A stretch of 64,000 bases of DNA from a virus, in IMG/VR virus record IMGVR_UViG_3300013132_000031, positions 1-64,000 of that record; one strand, 5' to 3'. Below are positions 49,698-57,354 of this stretch, one piece after another. A program made the position numbers and the translations under genes. The first letter of the stretch is position 1. Each line of letters begins with the position of its first letter. The notes below the pieces were generated by a model. The model was not told the origin of the DNA, ran no database searches, and saw only the letters and a list, made by a program, of their open reading frames with translations.

Positions 49698-49723
49698 CAC
49701 TCACTCCTTTGTTGTCAAGCTGT

Positions 49724-49752
49724 ATTATAGCAGTTTAGGAATATTTGGTCAA
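49724..49752 (-). promoter_or_regulatory. Early sigma-70 promoter for the 97-residue gene
   Basis: -35 TTGACC (49747-49752), 17-base spacer ending TGC, -10 TATAAT (49724-49729). It is back to back with the rightward late promoter at 49779, forming a switch point between early leftward and late rightward genes. Confidence 0.87.
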
Positions 49753-49778
49753 CCCATTCAATGGTAAACCCAAAGTAC

Positions 49779-49786
49779 TATAAATA
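49779..49786 (+). promoter_or_regulatory. T4-type late promoter for gp14
   Basis: Perfect TATAAATA on the + strand, with only TAGC between it and ATG 49791. With the normal T4 late start about six bases after the box, transcription would begin at the start codon. Confidence 0.8.
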
Positions 49787-49790
49787 TAGC

Positions 49791-51131
49791 ATGCCACGCT
49801 TATCCCTATACCGTCCAAATCGCACTAAAGATTATCAATTTTTTGACCGCACCATTCGTGAAATGTACACTGTTGGCGGGGTCGACATGTATGTTCACAA
49901 ATATATGGGTCCACAAGCAGGCGGTGCAGACTCTACTCTAAGCGGCAATTTTGACGCCACACAGCCTGTGTACGAAGATCAAAGTGAGTTGAACATTCAA
50001 GACTTGCTGTTGTTGGAAAACCGTGATCGGATCTACTCCACAGACATATATACCATGCGTGGTGTGTTCAATCATCAAGACATTGATTTTGATTTGACAC
50101 AATTTGGATTGTTTTTGAACAACGACACCCTGTTTATTACGTTTCACTACAACACCATGATTGACGAATTTGGGCGCAAGCTCATGAACGGTGATGTGTT
50201 GGAACTGCCCAATTTGAAAGACTATCATCCGCTGAACAGTGACATACCCCTGGCTATTCCTAGATACTATGTGATACAAGATGCTGACTTTGCAGCTGAA
50301 GGATTTAGTCGCACCTGGTTGCCGCACTTGTGGCGTGTAAAAGCAACACCGTTGCAAAACCAACAAGAATACAATGACATACTCAAACGCCCATTCATGC
50401 CCGAAAACATCTGGGACAACGGCAATTACTATCCCACTGGCACAGTGGTCAATTACGGTGATGTGTACTACACTGCTCAAAAAAATGTCGCAGCAGGCAC
50501 TGACATCACAGACACCACGGCTTGGCTACCAGTGACCAATCCGCCCAGCATCAGTGATGTGATCAGTACCAGAAGCAAAGATTACCAGATCAACGATGAC
50601 ATTTTGATTCAAGCCGAGGTGGAGACTCCTGCATCTGGATACGACAGTAGCAAATTTTACATTGTGCCCACACAAAACGGCGAGCCAGCCAACCCCAGTG
50701 GCATCACTGCCGATGGCACTACCACAGTGGATGGCACACAAGGTGGCATGGATGTTACGCCAAAAGGCCAAGGCTATGCCGCAGGTTACATGACTGGTGG
50801 TGCAGTGGCACCCAATGGCCTGCCTGTGACACCAGCTGTGTCATTCCCGCCCAGTGCTGTGGCTGGCGATTATGTGTTGCGCTTGGACTACAAGCCCAAT
50901 AGACTGTTTCGTTATGATGGCAAACGTTGGGTCAAGATTGAACAGAAAGTCAGAACTTCTCTTGACAACGGGCCACAAAATCAAAGCCTGCGCAGCACTT
51001 TTGTAAATAACACAGCCACGGTGAATACCAAAGATCTAGGCAACATTCCAAGTAGACAAAGCCTTAGTGAAGCATTGAAACCCAGAGCCGACAATGGCGA
51101 TCAGGGTGGCTTCTTACCGCCTGGCACCTAA
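49791..51131 (+). CDS. 14: Neck protein gp14 with inserted carbohydrate-binding-like module
   Basis: 446 residues (T4 gp14 is 256). The start MPRLSLYRPNRTKDYQFFDR-type peptide is the known gp14 N-terminus; an upstream ATG at 49761 lies before the promoter and is rejected. Residues about 20-205 match gp14 (TVGGVDMYVHKYMGP, DIYTMRGVFNHQDIDFDLTQFGLFL, LPRLWRVK-type). Residues about 207-248 (NYYPTGTVVNYGDVYYTAQ...TAWLPV) resemble a CBM5/12 chitin-binding-type module. The C-terminal 60 residues are polar (TKDLGNIPSRQSLSEAL). It completes the neck with gp13. Confidence 0.85.
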   Translation: MPRLSLYRPNRTKDYQFFDRTIREMYTVGGVDMYVHKYMGPQAGGADSTLSGNFDATQPVYEDQSELNIQDLLLLENRDRIYSTDIYTMRGVFNHQDIDFDLTQFGLFLNNDTLFITFHYNTMIDEFGRKLMNGDVLELPNLKDYHPLNSDIPLAIPRYYVIQDADFAAEGFSRTWLPHLWRVKATPLQNQQEYNDILKRPFMPENIWDNGNYYPTGTVVNYGDVYYTAQKNVAAGTDITDTTAWLPVTNPPSISDVISTRSKDYQINDDILIQAEVETPASGYDSSKFYIVPTQNGEPANPSGITADGTTTVDGTQGGMDVTPKGQGYAAGYMTGGAVAPNGLPVTPAVSFPPSAVAGDYVLRLDYKPNRLFRYDGKRWVKIEQKVRTSLDNGPQNQSLRSTFVNNTATVNTKDLGNIPSRQSLSEALKPRADNGDQGGFLPPGT

Positions 51132-51180
51132 CGAAAGACCATAGACTGTAAACGAGTGTATATGGACTAGGAGAATTAAA

Positions 51181-52578
51181 ATTAATCAATATTTTTATGA
51201 CGCTCAAATACGCAGATTCCTGTTGCAGTTCACTAGAATTTTTTCAGGGTTTCAAGTGGAATATGGCAACGAAACCGACGGTGTGAACGCTGCTGCCTTG
51301 TTGCGTGTGCCTGTGCGCTATGGTGATGCCAGTCGCAATGCTCAAACAATCATACAAGAAAACAGTCGCAATGCTTTGCCGTCAACTCCCTTAATGACTT
51401 TTTACATCACTGGATTGGACTATGAGCAAACACGTTTGCAAGATCCAACTTTTGTCAGCAGAATCAATGTTCGGCAACGCACCTATGACTCGGCCACAGA
51501 AAGCTATGAAACCACTCAAGGCAATGCATTCACAGTTGAGCGACTCATGCCTGTGCCATACAAGCTCACTATCAACTTGGATATTTGGACATCTAACACC
51601 AGTCAAAAACTTCAATTGCTGGAACAGGTACTGACCATGTTCAATCCCAGTTTGGAAATACAAAGCACAGACAACTACATTGACTGGACCAGTTTGAGTG
51701 TGGTATTTTTGGAACAGGTCACTTGGAGTTCAAGAACCATTCCTGTGGGCACTGACAATCCCATTGACATAGCCACTTTGAGATTTAGCTTGCCAATTTA
51801 CATCTCACCACCAGCCAAGGTACTGAAACTGGGTGTGATTGAACGAGTGATAGCGTCAATCTATGACGCACAAGGCGACCTAAATGATGCTGTGCAAAAT
51901 AATGATTTGTTGTTGGGCACCAGACAAGTTATCACTCCTTACAACTATGCCACTGTGTTGATTGGCAACAAGATTCAAGTTTTGCAGGCCAGAGACCTGG
52001 CACAAGAACCTGACAATGACCTGCTCACCCCTGCAGGCATTGTGTCTGACAGTAATTTGATGTGGCCTTCAGTGATCGATTTGTATGGATCCTTACGACC
52101 AGGTGTGAGTCAAATCAGACTGATCCAAGCAGACGAATCTGAAATTGTGGGCACTGTGGTACTGGATCCCAATGACGATAGATTTTTATTGTACAGTGTG
52201 GACATTGATACTACCCCACAGAACACCCTGGAACCTGTGGATGCTGTGATCAATCCCCTGACTTCAGGTCCAAGACCCGAAGACAGTGTGCTAGCCGGTG
52301 TGCGGTACCTGCTGACCGAAGACACTGGCGAAGGCGTCAATCAAGATCCAGCACAGGCCTGGGTAGGCGAAAACGGTCGGCCTCTTGTGGCCCATGCCAA
52401 TGACATCATTGAATATCGCAACGGTGCCTGGCGAGTGGTTTTCATGGCCAGCACTGCCAACGAAATTCAGTATGTCACAAACATAACCACAAGTCTGCAG
52501 TATGAATGGACTGGTGACAGTTGGGTCAAAAGTTATCAAGGTGTGTATCCAGGAGGCACCTGGAGGCTGGTACTGTGA
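51181..52578 (+). CDS. 15: Tail sheath terminator gp15, apparent ATT start
   Basis: 465 residues from ATT 51181, reading INQYFYDAQIRRFLLQFTRI, which matches the T4 gp15 N-terminus (YFYNSSFRRY...LFSNIQI). An AGGAG lies seven bases upstream at 51169-51173. No ATG or GTG is available in frame; a TTG at 51223 would cut into the conserved region. gp15 caps the sheath and tube and binds the neck. The C-terminal extension (GVRYLLTEDTGEG...WVGENGRPLVAHANDIIEYRNGAWRVVF...YPGGTWRLVL) is of the kind in aquatic T4-like gp15. Confidence 0.85.
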   Translation: MNQYFYDAQIRRFLLQFTRIFSGFQVEYGNETDGVNAAALLRVPVRYGDASRNAQTIIQENSRNALPSTPLMTFYITGLDYEQTRLQDPTFVSRINVRQRTYDSATESYETTQGNAFTVERLMPVPYKLTINLDIWTSNTSQKLQLLEQVLTMFNPSLEIQSTDNYIDWTSLSVVFLEQVTWSSRTIPVGTDNPIDIATLRFSLPIYISPPAKVLKLGVIERVIASIYDAQGDLNDAVQNNDLLLGTRQVITPYNYATVLIGNKIQVLQARDLAQEPDNDLLTPAGIVSDSNLMWPSVIDLYGSLRPGVSQIRLIQADESEIVGTVVLDPNDDRFLLYSVDIDTTPQNTLEPVDAVINPLTSGPRPEDSVLAGVRYLLTEDTGEGVNQDPAQAWVGENGRPLVAHANDIIEYRNGAWRVVFMASTANEIQYVTNITTSLQYEWTGDSWVKSYQGVYPGGTWRLVL

Positions 52579-53006
52579 AGGCCGTGGGTGTTTGGTTCCG
52601 CAGTGTGGTCACTGGACGTTATCTCTATCTCCTACGCAATGACGCAAAAAATCCCAGTACCTGGGGCTTGCCTGGCGGCAAAGTAGAATCAGGCGAAACA
52701 CTACTTGGTGCCATGGAACGTGAATGTATTGAAGAACTGGGTCACATGCCTGAATATCAACGCCTGGTTCCCTTGGAAAAGTTCACATCAGCTGACGGTG
52801 TGTTTGAATATCATACCTGGATATGTGTTGTATCTCAGGAATTTGTGCCCACACTCAATCACGAACACCTGGGCTGGGCTTGGATTGATCGAGGCACCTG
52901 GCCTCGACCCATGCATCCAGGTCTGTGGAACACAGTGAATTTAACCACTGTGCAAGACAAGATACACACTGTAGAGCAGTATCTTGCTGCAGATTCTCAA
53001 GCCTGA
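52575..53006 (+). CDS. Nudix hydrolase
   Basis: 143 residues from GTG 52575, which overlaps the gp15 stop as GTGA. The Nudix box G-x5-E-x7-R-E-x-x-E-E-x-G lies at about residues 36-58 (GGKVESGETLLGAMERECIEELG). Nudix enzymes cleave nucleoside diphosphate derivatives such as ADP-ribose, dinucleoside polyphosphates or oxidised dNTPs; T4 encodes one (NudE) too. It is the last gene of the rightward operon and overlaps the end of the large leftward structural gene by 10 bases. Confidence 0.88.
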   Translation: MKAVGVWFRSVVTGRYLYLLRNDAKNPSTWGLPGGKVESGETLLGAMERECIEELGHMPEYQRLVPLEKFTSADGVFEYHTWICVVSQEFVPTLNHEHLGWAWIDRGTWPRPMHPGLWNTVNLTTVQDKIHTVEQYLAADSQA

Positions 53007-56000
53007 CTTTCTTGGAATTGCAACTGCACTTCGCCAACTGGAGTGACGCTGGTTGTCAACGCTGTGATGGTCACTGCCAACACTTCGGGACCATTGGGAT
53101 AGGTACCTATGCCAGGAACAGCACTGGTTCCAATCTGCTTGACGTTGGTCAAGTCCAGCACCCCAGAATTGGTTGTTGAAATAGGTATGGCAAACAGTCG
53201 TTCGCCTCCTGAAATTTCTGCTGAAATATTTTGCACAATCAATGACATATCATTTGCAGGGGTAGAACCACCTATCACATTGCCAAGGATCTTCAGTGTA
53301 TCGCCCACCGCATAGCCTGTTCCTGGATTTTGAATCTGTATGGCTGTGGTGGTAATTCCATAGGAGGTGCCTGTTCGTGTCAACTGCACAGTAAGGTTGG
53401 CTCCTGTGCCTGCACTGGATACCACAACTGGAGTCAAGTTAGCAAAACTCTGATTTGAACTGAATGTAACCTTGGTGCCTGTGCGAGTAAAACCGCCTGT
53501 AGTACTCAATGGTGCAGATTGCACACCGCCAGTACTGACACCTGAGAAAACTGGCGCTGTGGAAAACTGTGTAAAGCTGGGCTGGAAACCACCGCCTGCA
53601 TTGTTTAGTCCTGCCCATACAGTGTTGGCTGAGTCAATGTTGTTGGGATTCAAGATACCAGCTACCAAGAATCTACCAGCAGTGATGTTGACAGTAATAT
53701 TTACTAGTGTCAACTGTGCTCGATTTATAAGATCTTTAATGCCTAGATTTCCAATCACGCCATTGCTGACACTGGGGCTGAGACGCATAGCAAACGCCAC
53801 TTGTTGTGCGCCCACTGTGGCAGGGAGGCCATAATTGGTGCGGTTGAACTGGAAGCTGTAGCCTTCGTCGCCGTCAAAGTTGCCGTCCATGATAATGGCT
53901 GAACCCCAGTGATTTACCAAGGGTGTACAGGTGTTGCTGATCAAAATCACACCGGTGTTGATGGCATGTGTGGCAGCCGCTGAGCTGGTGTAACTGCGAC
54001 TTTGTCCTTCTTGCCATTGAACAAACGTTGCAGCTCTAGTACATCCAGTCAAATTGTTGCCTGCTTTGCCAGAATATTTTATAACTTCACTGTCAATCAT
54101 CACAAACACTGGATAAGTCACTGACGCTGAGGGATAATCTGTAGCGTCTACTAGAGTAATTGTGGTCTGGCTGGCGTCAATAGCACTGGCAAGACTGCTG
54201 TTGGGTGTTTCATTGATGGCTTCATAACGTGCTGGCAAGTTACCTGAACGCATGAATGCTTCGTTGTTAAAGTTGTTGTTGGGACGACGATGTGCATGAA
54301 TAAATCTACCATCTTGACCACGTACCATCCACGTTATATAACCCGCACCGTACCATGAATATTCAATACCCAACATCTGCATTTTGGTGGCGTTGATGGT
54401 GTATCCTGATTGACCTGTTCCGTCTATCTTGTCTATGTTGAAACTGGATTGTCTCACACGTAATTCAGTACGCAAACACATTTTTACACGACTTTGATTG
54501 CTGACTCCGCGAAACGGAGGAATCACTGTCATTCTGTTGTTGTTCAGAATGCTGGTAACATAGTGTGACATACCTTTGATAATGACCAAATCACCAGTGT
54601 TGATTTGATCTTCAAATCTACAAGTTCCATCTCCTGTGACAAGATTAGATCCTACCCCTACACTGACCAGGCCAGACAACTGATTGGTTGAAGTACGCAG
54701 AACTGCGTTCAAACTTTGCCCGTCATGTTCCCAAAACATGCCGTTTTGGTCGTCAAACATGCCGGCACGAATACTGGCACCATGCCAACTTGATACGTTG
54801 ATTCTTGGTTGTTGACCCAGTGTGGGAGTAGCACTGCCCAAGATAGCAATTGCATTTACTGTGAAAGAGGTGTCGCTGACAATGGCAGTGACAGTGTAGC
54901 CAGATTGGTCGTAGCCCGATGTGGTAATTCCACTGAGTACAATCACTGCTCCAGCATTGAGACCGTGTTCAAGATCAGTTGTGATGGTTATGGCAGATCC
55001 TGCTGCGGTTCCTGCTGCGGTCACTGCTGTCACATCCAGGGTTGGCTGTAGCATGGTACCTGAGGTAAACAACAGGCCTTTACCTGATTGGTAACGGAAA
55101 TATTTTTTTGTTTGTCGCACAGCACTGGCACCACGAGTGGGATTACCAGGACCAATGATCACACCACCGTCAAACGGTCTGGGCAAAAAGCTGGCATTGC
55201 TGCGTATGTTGATTTGTCCCACTGCTGGGCTAACAACTATTGCACCGGCTTTGGCGGTGTATTGGAATGTGGTAGTACTGGGAATAGCAGTGACAATAAA
55301 CGAACCTTCAGCATAAGACTGGTTGGTTCCTGCACTGAGAACACAAAGAATAGGAGTGCCTGGAACCAGGCCGTGGGCAAACGTTGTGGTCACTGTGATA
55401 ATACTGGGGTTGCCGCCATCGCTGGCCATGGAAATCACATCAAGGTCAGCACCGGTGTAAGGGAAGGCCTGACGCACAGTGCTGTCAGTTTGATTGAGTG
55501 GGTATCCCACCGCCACACCAGGGTTGCGTCTTGGGTAAAAGCTAAAATTGTTGGTTTCTGCAAAGTTGACCAAGCTCGTACCCTCAGCATTGCTGAGCAC
55601 AGTGTTCAAAACACTGACATAATTGTCTGTGACCAAGGCACTGTCTGTATAGTTTACTGCCACTTCAGGAATGTTAGAGTTGCCAGTGGCATTGAAAATA
55701 CCAGTCATGCGAATGAACGGTGATCCGACCCCGGCACCAGTGAGTATGGTGCTGTTGAATTGTCCACGGGTGATAACCTGACTGCCGTTGACTGCGGTGC
55801 TAACTGTGGTGTGTTTGACCAGTTCAACATTGCCGCTGAGTCTTTGAAACACGGAACCTGTGGCGTATGAATTGGCCGCTGAAATATTGTACCAGCCACG
55901 ATTGAGTTGCAGAGTAGTGGCATCAGTGACTTCTTGAACCTGTGCAATTTCTAAGGTATTGACTGCATAGATGTTGGCACCAATTATGATGTTGGCTGCC

Positions 56001-56959
56001 CCAGAATTGGTACCATTGCTTTGACGCACCACTGTGAGTGCATTGGCGGCCACACTGGTCACAGCCATGACTTCATACACGTTGTTGGTGATGGTTTCAG
56101 CAATTACATAAATGCCAGCTCCAGCCACTATTGTTGCAGCGTTGGCCACGTTCACAGTGGTGGTAGCATTGCTGGTAATGTTGGCCACTGCAATGGTAGT
56201 ACCGCCTGAGGTGGGACGACCAATCAATAAAATATTGTCCAGTGCTGTAACGCCAGTGGTTGATGCCACAGTGAATGTGCGTTCAGCTGAACTGGCCACT
56301 GCAGAAGTAAGGTGACTGGTCACAAAAGGCGCAACGTTGCCTTGTGTTTGACTGATCATCAATGCAAAGTCATTGGCTAGCCAAGGTGCTGTGCCTTGGT
56401 TGCTCAAGCGCACCGCAGTGTCCACGTTACTGGCAATAAAATCAGTACTGGCCAACAATGTTGCGTATCCGTTGGTGTTGTACACCAAATCTGCACCAAT
56501 GTCTTCGAAAAAACCTGGAACATAATTTATCAAGCTGACGTTTTGCCATTTGGTATTTTGCAAGCCGTATTCAAAGTCAGCGTCAATCAAACTTTCTGGT
56601 TGACCCACACGAGCTCGACCAATTGCATCTTCACCGAATGACCAAGGCTGTGAGGTCAGGCCGTTGTAGTCTTCTACATATATGGCCAGGTCGTCTGAGC
56701 TGCTCAGTGACGAAGTATCAGCGTACAACGACAGTGTGGTCACTCCAGCATAGGCTGCAGGGAAAGTTGCAGTGGTTCCTGCTGCCCATGTGACAGAACC
56801 GCCCAATGTGGGCTCGGCAAAATTGTAGATATTTTGATCAGCAGTTGTATCATACACAGCAAGAAAATCTGCCAGGTTGTAACGATTTGGCACTTGGATA
56901 GTGCCCAGTCCGCTGGTACCTGGTGTGAACGAATATTCGTATAATCTTTTTCTAGCCAT
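52997..56959 (-). CDS. Large virion structural protein, baseplate/tail-fibre type
   Basis: 1320 residues, Thr/Ser/Val/Gly/Asn-rich and predicted almost wholly beta. Aquatic T4-like blocks include ARKRLYEYSFTPGTSGLGTIQVPNRYNLADFLAVYDTTADQNIYNF at the N-terminus, WHGASIRAGMFDDQNGMFWEHDGQSL, YSWYGAGYITWMVRGQDGRFIHAHRRPNNNFNNEAFMRSGNLPARYEA and GSAIIMDGNFDGDEGYSFQFNR. The proteins of this type are virion components near the baseplate or fibres. It is last in the leftward fibre operon, and its 3' end overlaps the Nudix gene by 10 bases. Confidence 0.8.
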   Translation of the reverse strand: MARKRLYEYSFTPGTSGLGTIQVPNRYNLADFLAVYDTTADQNIYNFAEPTLGGSVTWAAGTTATFPAAYAGVTTLSLYADTSSLSSSDDLAIYVEDYNGLTSQPWSFGEDAIGRARVGQPESLIDADFEYGLQNTKWQNVSLINYVPGFFEDIGADLVYNTNGYATLLASTDFIASNVDTAVRLSNQGTAPWLANDFALMISQTQGNVAPFVTSHLTSAVASSAERTFTVASTTGVTALDNILLIGRPTSGGTTIAVANITSNATTTVNVANAATIVAGAGIYVIAETITNNVYEVMAVTSVAANALTVVRQSNGTNSGAANIIIGANIYAVNTLEIAQVQEVTDATTLQLNRGWYNISAANSYATGSVFQRLSGNVELVKHTTVSTAVNGSQVITRGQFNSTILTGAGVGSPFIRMTGIFNATGNSNIPEVAVNYTDSALVTDNYVSVLNTVLSNAEGTSLVNFAETNNFSFYPRRNPGVAVGYPLNQTDSTVRQAFPYTGADLDVISMASDGGNPSIITVTTTFAHGLVPGTPILCVLSAGTNQSYAEGSFIVTAIPSTTTFQYTAKAGAIVVSPAVGQINIRSNASFLPRPFDGGVIIGPGNPTRGASAVRQTKKYFRYQSGKGLLFTSGTMLQPTLDVTAVTAAGTAAGSAITITTDLEHGLNAGAVIVLSGITTSGYDQSGYTVTAIVSDTSFTVNAIAILGSATPTLGQQPRINVSSWHGASIRAGMFDDQNGMFWEHDGQSLNAVLRTSTNQLSGLVSVGVGSNLVTGDGTCRFEDQINTGDLVIIKGMSHYVTSILNNNRMTVIPPFRGVSNQSRVKMCLRTELRVRQSSFNIDKIDGTGQSGYTINATKMQMLGIEYSWYGAGYITWMVRGQDGRFIHAHRRPNNNFNNEAFMRSGNLPARYEAINETPNSSLASAIDASQTTITLVDATDYPSASVTYPVFVMIDSEVIKYSGKAGNNLTGCTRAATFVQWQEGQSRSYTSSAAATHAINTGVILISNTCTPLVNHWGSAIIMDGNFDGDEGYSFQFNRTNYGLPATVGAQQVAFAMRLSPSVSNGVIGNLGIKDLINRAQLTLVNITVNITAGRFLVAGILNPNNIDSANTVWAGLNNAGGGFQPSFTQFSTAPVFSGVSTGGVQSAPLSTTGGFTRTGTKVTFSSNQSFANLTPVVVSSAGTGANLTVQLTRTGTSYGITTTAIQIQNPGTGYAVGDTLKILGNVIGGSTPANDMSLIVQNISAEISGGERLFAIPISTTNSGVLDLTNVKQIGTSAVPGIGTYPNGPEVLAVTITALTTSVTPVGEVQLQFQESQA

Positions 56960-56961
56960 TG

Positions 56962-57354
56962 TTAAACTCCAAAAATAATCTGATTAGCAGTCAATCTTGC
57001 CTGAGTAATACTGCTAAACTTGTTGTAACTGATGGTGCCCACAGCAATCTTGCTGTCTGTAACTGTGCCATCACTGGGTGTGCCTGTATATAGTGTGTCT
57101 CCAAATATCAACGCAAAGAAAGGAGTCAATGCCGCAGGTGCCACTGCAAAACTCAGGTCAGCTGCTGATATTGAAAAATTGATACCAGGATTTTGTGGCA
57201 CGCCGTTCAGTACCACCAGCATGGCAAACGCAGTTGAGGGTGTGACACTGACCCCATCAATGGTCATGGCAAACGTGGTCTGCACACCATTGAACACAAG
57301 ATTGTCCAACTTTCGATACTGGCCAATTGGTGGCTGATTTCCCAAATAACTCAT
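56962..57354 (-). CDS. Small tail-fibre-associated protein
   Basis: 130 residues beginning MSYLGNQPPIGQYRKLDNLVF. Shares the MSY-[IL]-G start with the larger fibre protein at 57354 and the hydrophobic Phe/Ala/Thr pattern of fibre-tip or trimer-base proteins. C-terminus VTDSKIAVGTISYNKFSSITQARL recalls the helical segment after fibre heads. Overlaps its upstream neighbour by one base. Confidence 0.68.
   Translation of the reverse strand: MSYLGNQPPIGQYRKLDNLVFNGVQTTFAMTIDGVSVTPSTAFAMLVVLNGVPQNPGINFSISAADLSFAVAPAALTPFFALIFGDTLYTGTPSDGTVTDSKIAVGTISYNKFSSITQARLTANQIIFGV

Noticed and set aside
51197-51280. ATG at 51197 as the gp15 start.
   Set aside because: It is in the wrong frame and meets a stop within about 30 codons, and the conserved gp15 N-terminus reads through in the ATT frame.
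52521-52575. Upstream start for the Nudix gene at 52521.
   Set aside because: The extra 18 residues lie inside gp15 coding sequence and do not resemble a Nudix N-terminus; GTG 52575 overlaps the gp15 stop in the usual manner.
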